Assembly (NCBI GenBank): GCA_016185555.1
Contig: JACPNI010000100.1
Coordinates: forward strand, 1 to 5,829
Reading direction: 5' to 3'
Length of the DNA stretch: 5,829 nt
DNA from: Candidatus Woesearchaeota archaeon
Lineage (GTDB): Archaea; Nanobdellota; Nanobdellia; SCGC-AAA011-G17; JACPNG01
Position numbers and translations under genes: made by a program. The notes below the pieces were generated by a model. The model searched no databases. It saw nothing but the letters and a program-made list of their open reading frames with translations, and was not told the DNA's origin. Positions 5,360-5,829 of this stretch are shown here, one piece after another. Each line of letters begins with the position of its first letter. The stretch's first letter is position 1.

Positions 5360-5704
5360 ATGGTTAACGATTTATGGAAAAAAGAAATAAATGGTTTGGT
5401 TAGAAAAATTGAGGATAATGAGATACCTATTTTAGGTAAAACTAAAGCTGGAGATCATAGGTATCCTTCTGTAACTTTTATTATCGAATCTAAAGAAGGA
5501 ACTAGTTTTGCACCTTTTCCAAGAAGATTTTCATCTGAAGAAAGAGATATACTTTTAGGTAGTAATGTTGAATACTGCTTTAAAAAAAATATAGTGCCTG
5601 TCCCGGAAGATGCTAGTATTGAGCACGTTGCCTATGAATTAAAGATTTTAGATGGCAAATATAAAGATTGGAAAATCGAAGCAGCTATTTATGCTTGGAA
5701 ATAG
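5360..5704 (+). CDS. Hypothetical protein inserted behind ftsZ
   Basis: 114 aa, no family recognised. It starts MVNDLWKKEINGLVRKIE, a charged helix, then a region of probable strands: SVTFIIESKEG (38-48), NVEYCFKKNIVPVPE (69-83), HVAYELKILDG (88-98) and WKIEAAIYAWK (104-114). This looks like a small beta-barrel or OB-like domain, but that is an impression only. No signal peptide or membrane helix. The ATG at 5360 is preferred over an in-frame TTG at 5324 (inside ftsZ), because GGGGG at 5349-5353 sits six bases before it. A TATA-like TATAAAAT (5338-5345) lies too close upstream for a leaderless start at this ATG. By eye, 5401-5580 is about 31% GC, against about 43% over four 60-base stretches of ftsZ. 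The ORF's TAG stop lies inside the second copy of the ftsZ end repeat, so the ORF appears to be the content of an insertion. Confidence 0.65.
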   Translation: MVNDLWKKEINGLVRKIEDNEIPILGKTKAGDHRYPSVTFIIESKEGTSFAPFPRRFSSEERDILLGSNVEYCFKKNIVPVPEDASIEHVAYELKILDGKYKDWKIEAAIYAWK

Positions 5705-5717
5705 AATTTGTTGATTA
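5700..5717 (+). repeat. ftsZ 3'-end direct repeat, copy 2
   Basis: AATAGAATTTGTTGATTA. Read in the ftsZ frame it encodes I-E-F-V-D followed by TAG (5716-5718), that is, a second complete ftsZ C-terminus. The stop overlaps the AGGAGGT ribosome site (5717-5723) of the next gene. This is the arrangement expected of the original ftsZ/downstream-gene junction before the 387-base insertion. Confidence 0.85.
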
Positions 5718-5723
5718 GGAGGT
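5717..5723 (+). promoter_or_regulatory. Strong Shine-Dalgarno of the last gene
   Basis: AGGAGGT, four bases before the ATG at 5728. It overlaps the stop codon of the duplicated ftsZ end, as would be normal for a gene translationally coupled to ftsZ. Confidence 0.75.
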
Positions 5724-5727
5724 TAAA

Positions 5728-5829
5728 ATGGAAATAGGGGGTATAGAAGAAATCTTGGTTAAGAAAATAATTCAAAAAACCAGGATGAATAAACAATTTT
5801 GGGAGGGGAATGGAGAAGAGGGAGATGTA
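5728..5829 (+). CDS. Start of an unidentified gene (runs off the window)
   Basis: 34 open codons beginning MEIGGIEEILVKKIIQKTRM, then a Gly/Glu-rich piece (FWEGNGEEGDV). The first 20 residues could form an amphipathic helix. In many archaea secE and nusG/spt5 follow ftsZ, but this start does not resemble either, so no name is given. The strong ribosome site and the position directly after the restored ftsZ end suggest it was originally the gene immediately downstream of ftsZ. Too little is visible for a family call. Confidence 0.6.
   Translation, partial: MEIGGIEEILVKKIIQKTRMNKQFWEGNGEEGDV

Overview
The window looks like a stretch of an AT-rich archaeal chromosome, probably from a small-genome DPANN-type lineage (Woesearchaeota/Pacearchaeota-like). 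This placement is inference. It rests on archaeal BRE/TATA promoters (some placed for leaderless mRNA), an FtsZ close to archaeal FtsZ1, a long archaeal SlyD-like FKBP with a C-terminal extension, and an ABC-2 permease N-terminus of a style I associate with these archaea. There is no rRNA, tRNA, CRISPR array or transposase.

Left, minus strand (1-1216): a two-gene ABC-2 exporter operon. An ATPase (356-1216) is followed one base later by its permease (1-354, running off the window). The ATPase has Q-loop, signature, Walker B, D-loop and H-loop, but the segment that should carry Walker A is missing in frame.

Middle, plus strand: a small membrane protein (1313-1675) has a leaderless-type promoter in the divergent gap. 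A compact three-gene unit of unknown function follows (1813-3314): two soluble proteins, then a predicted lipoprotein that starts inside the stop codon of its upstream neighbour. A promoter with an almost textbook BRE-TATA precedes it.

Right, plus strand: FKBP-type peptidyl-prolyl isomerase (3430-4122), ftsZ (4204-5331), an unrecognised 114-aa ORF (5360-5704), and the first 34 codons of another gene (5728 onward).

The two strongest observations are these. (1) The 114-aa ORF is bracketed by two copies of the ftsZ 3' end, 17/18 bases identical. The second copy still encodes the FtsZ C-terminus I-E-F-V-D plus a stop that overlaps the Shine-Dalgarno of the next gene. This looks like a 387-base insertion between ftsZ and its original downstream neighbour that duplicated or restored the gene end. 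(2) The ABC ATPase has lost roughly 30-40 codons containing Walker A. It is either a degenerate non-hydrolysing subunit, a decaying gene or an assembly error. The lipoprotein unit is the best candidate for an undescribed system, but nothing in the sequence gives its function.
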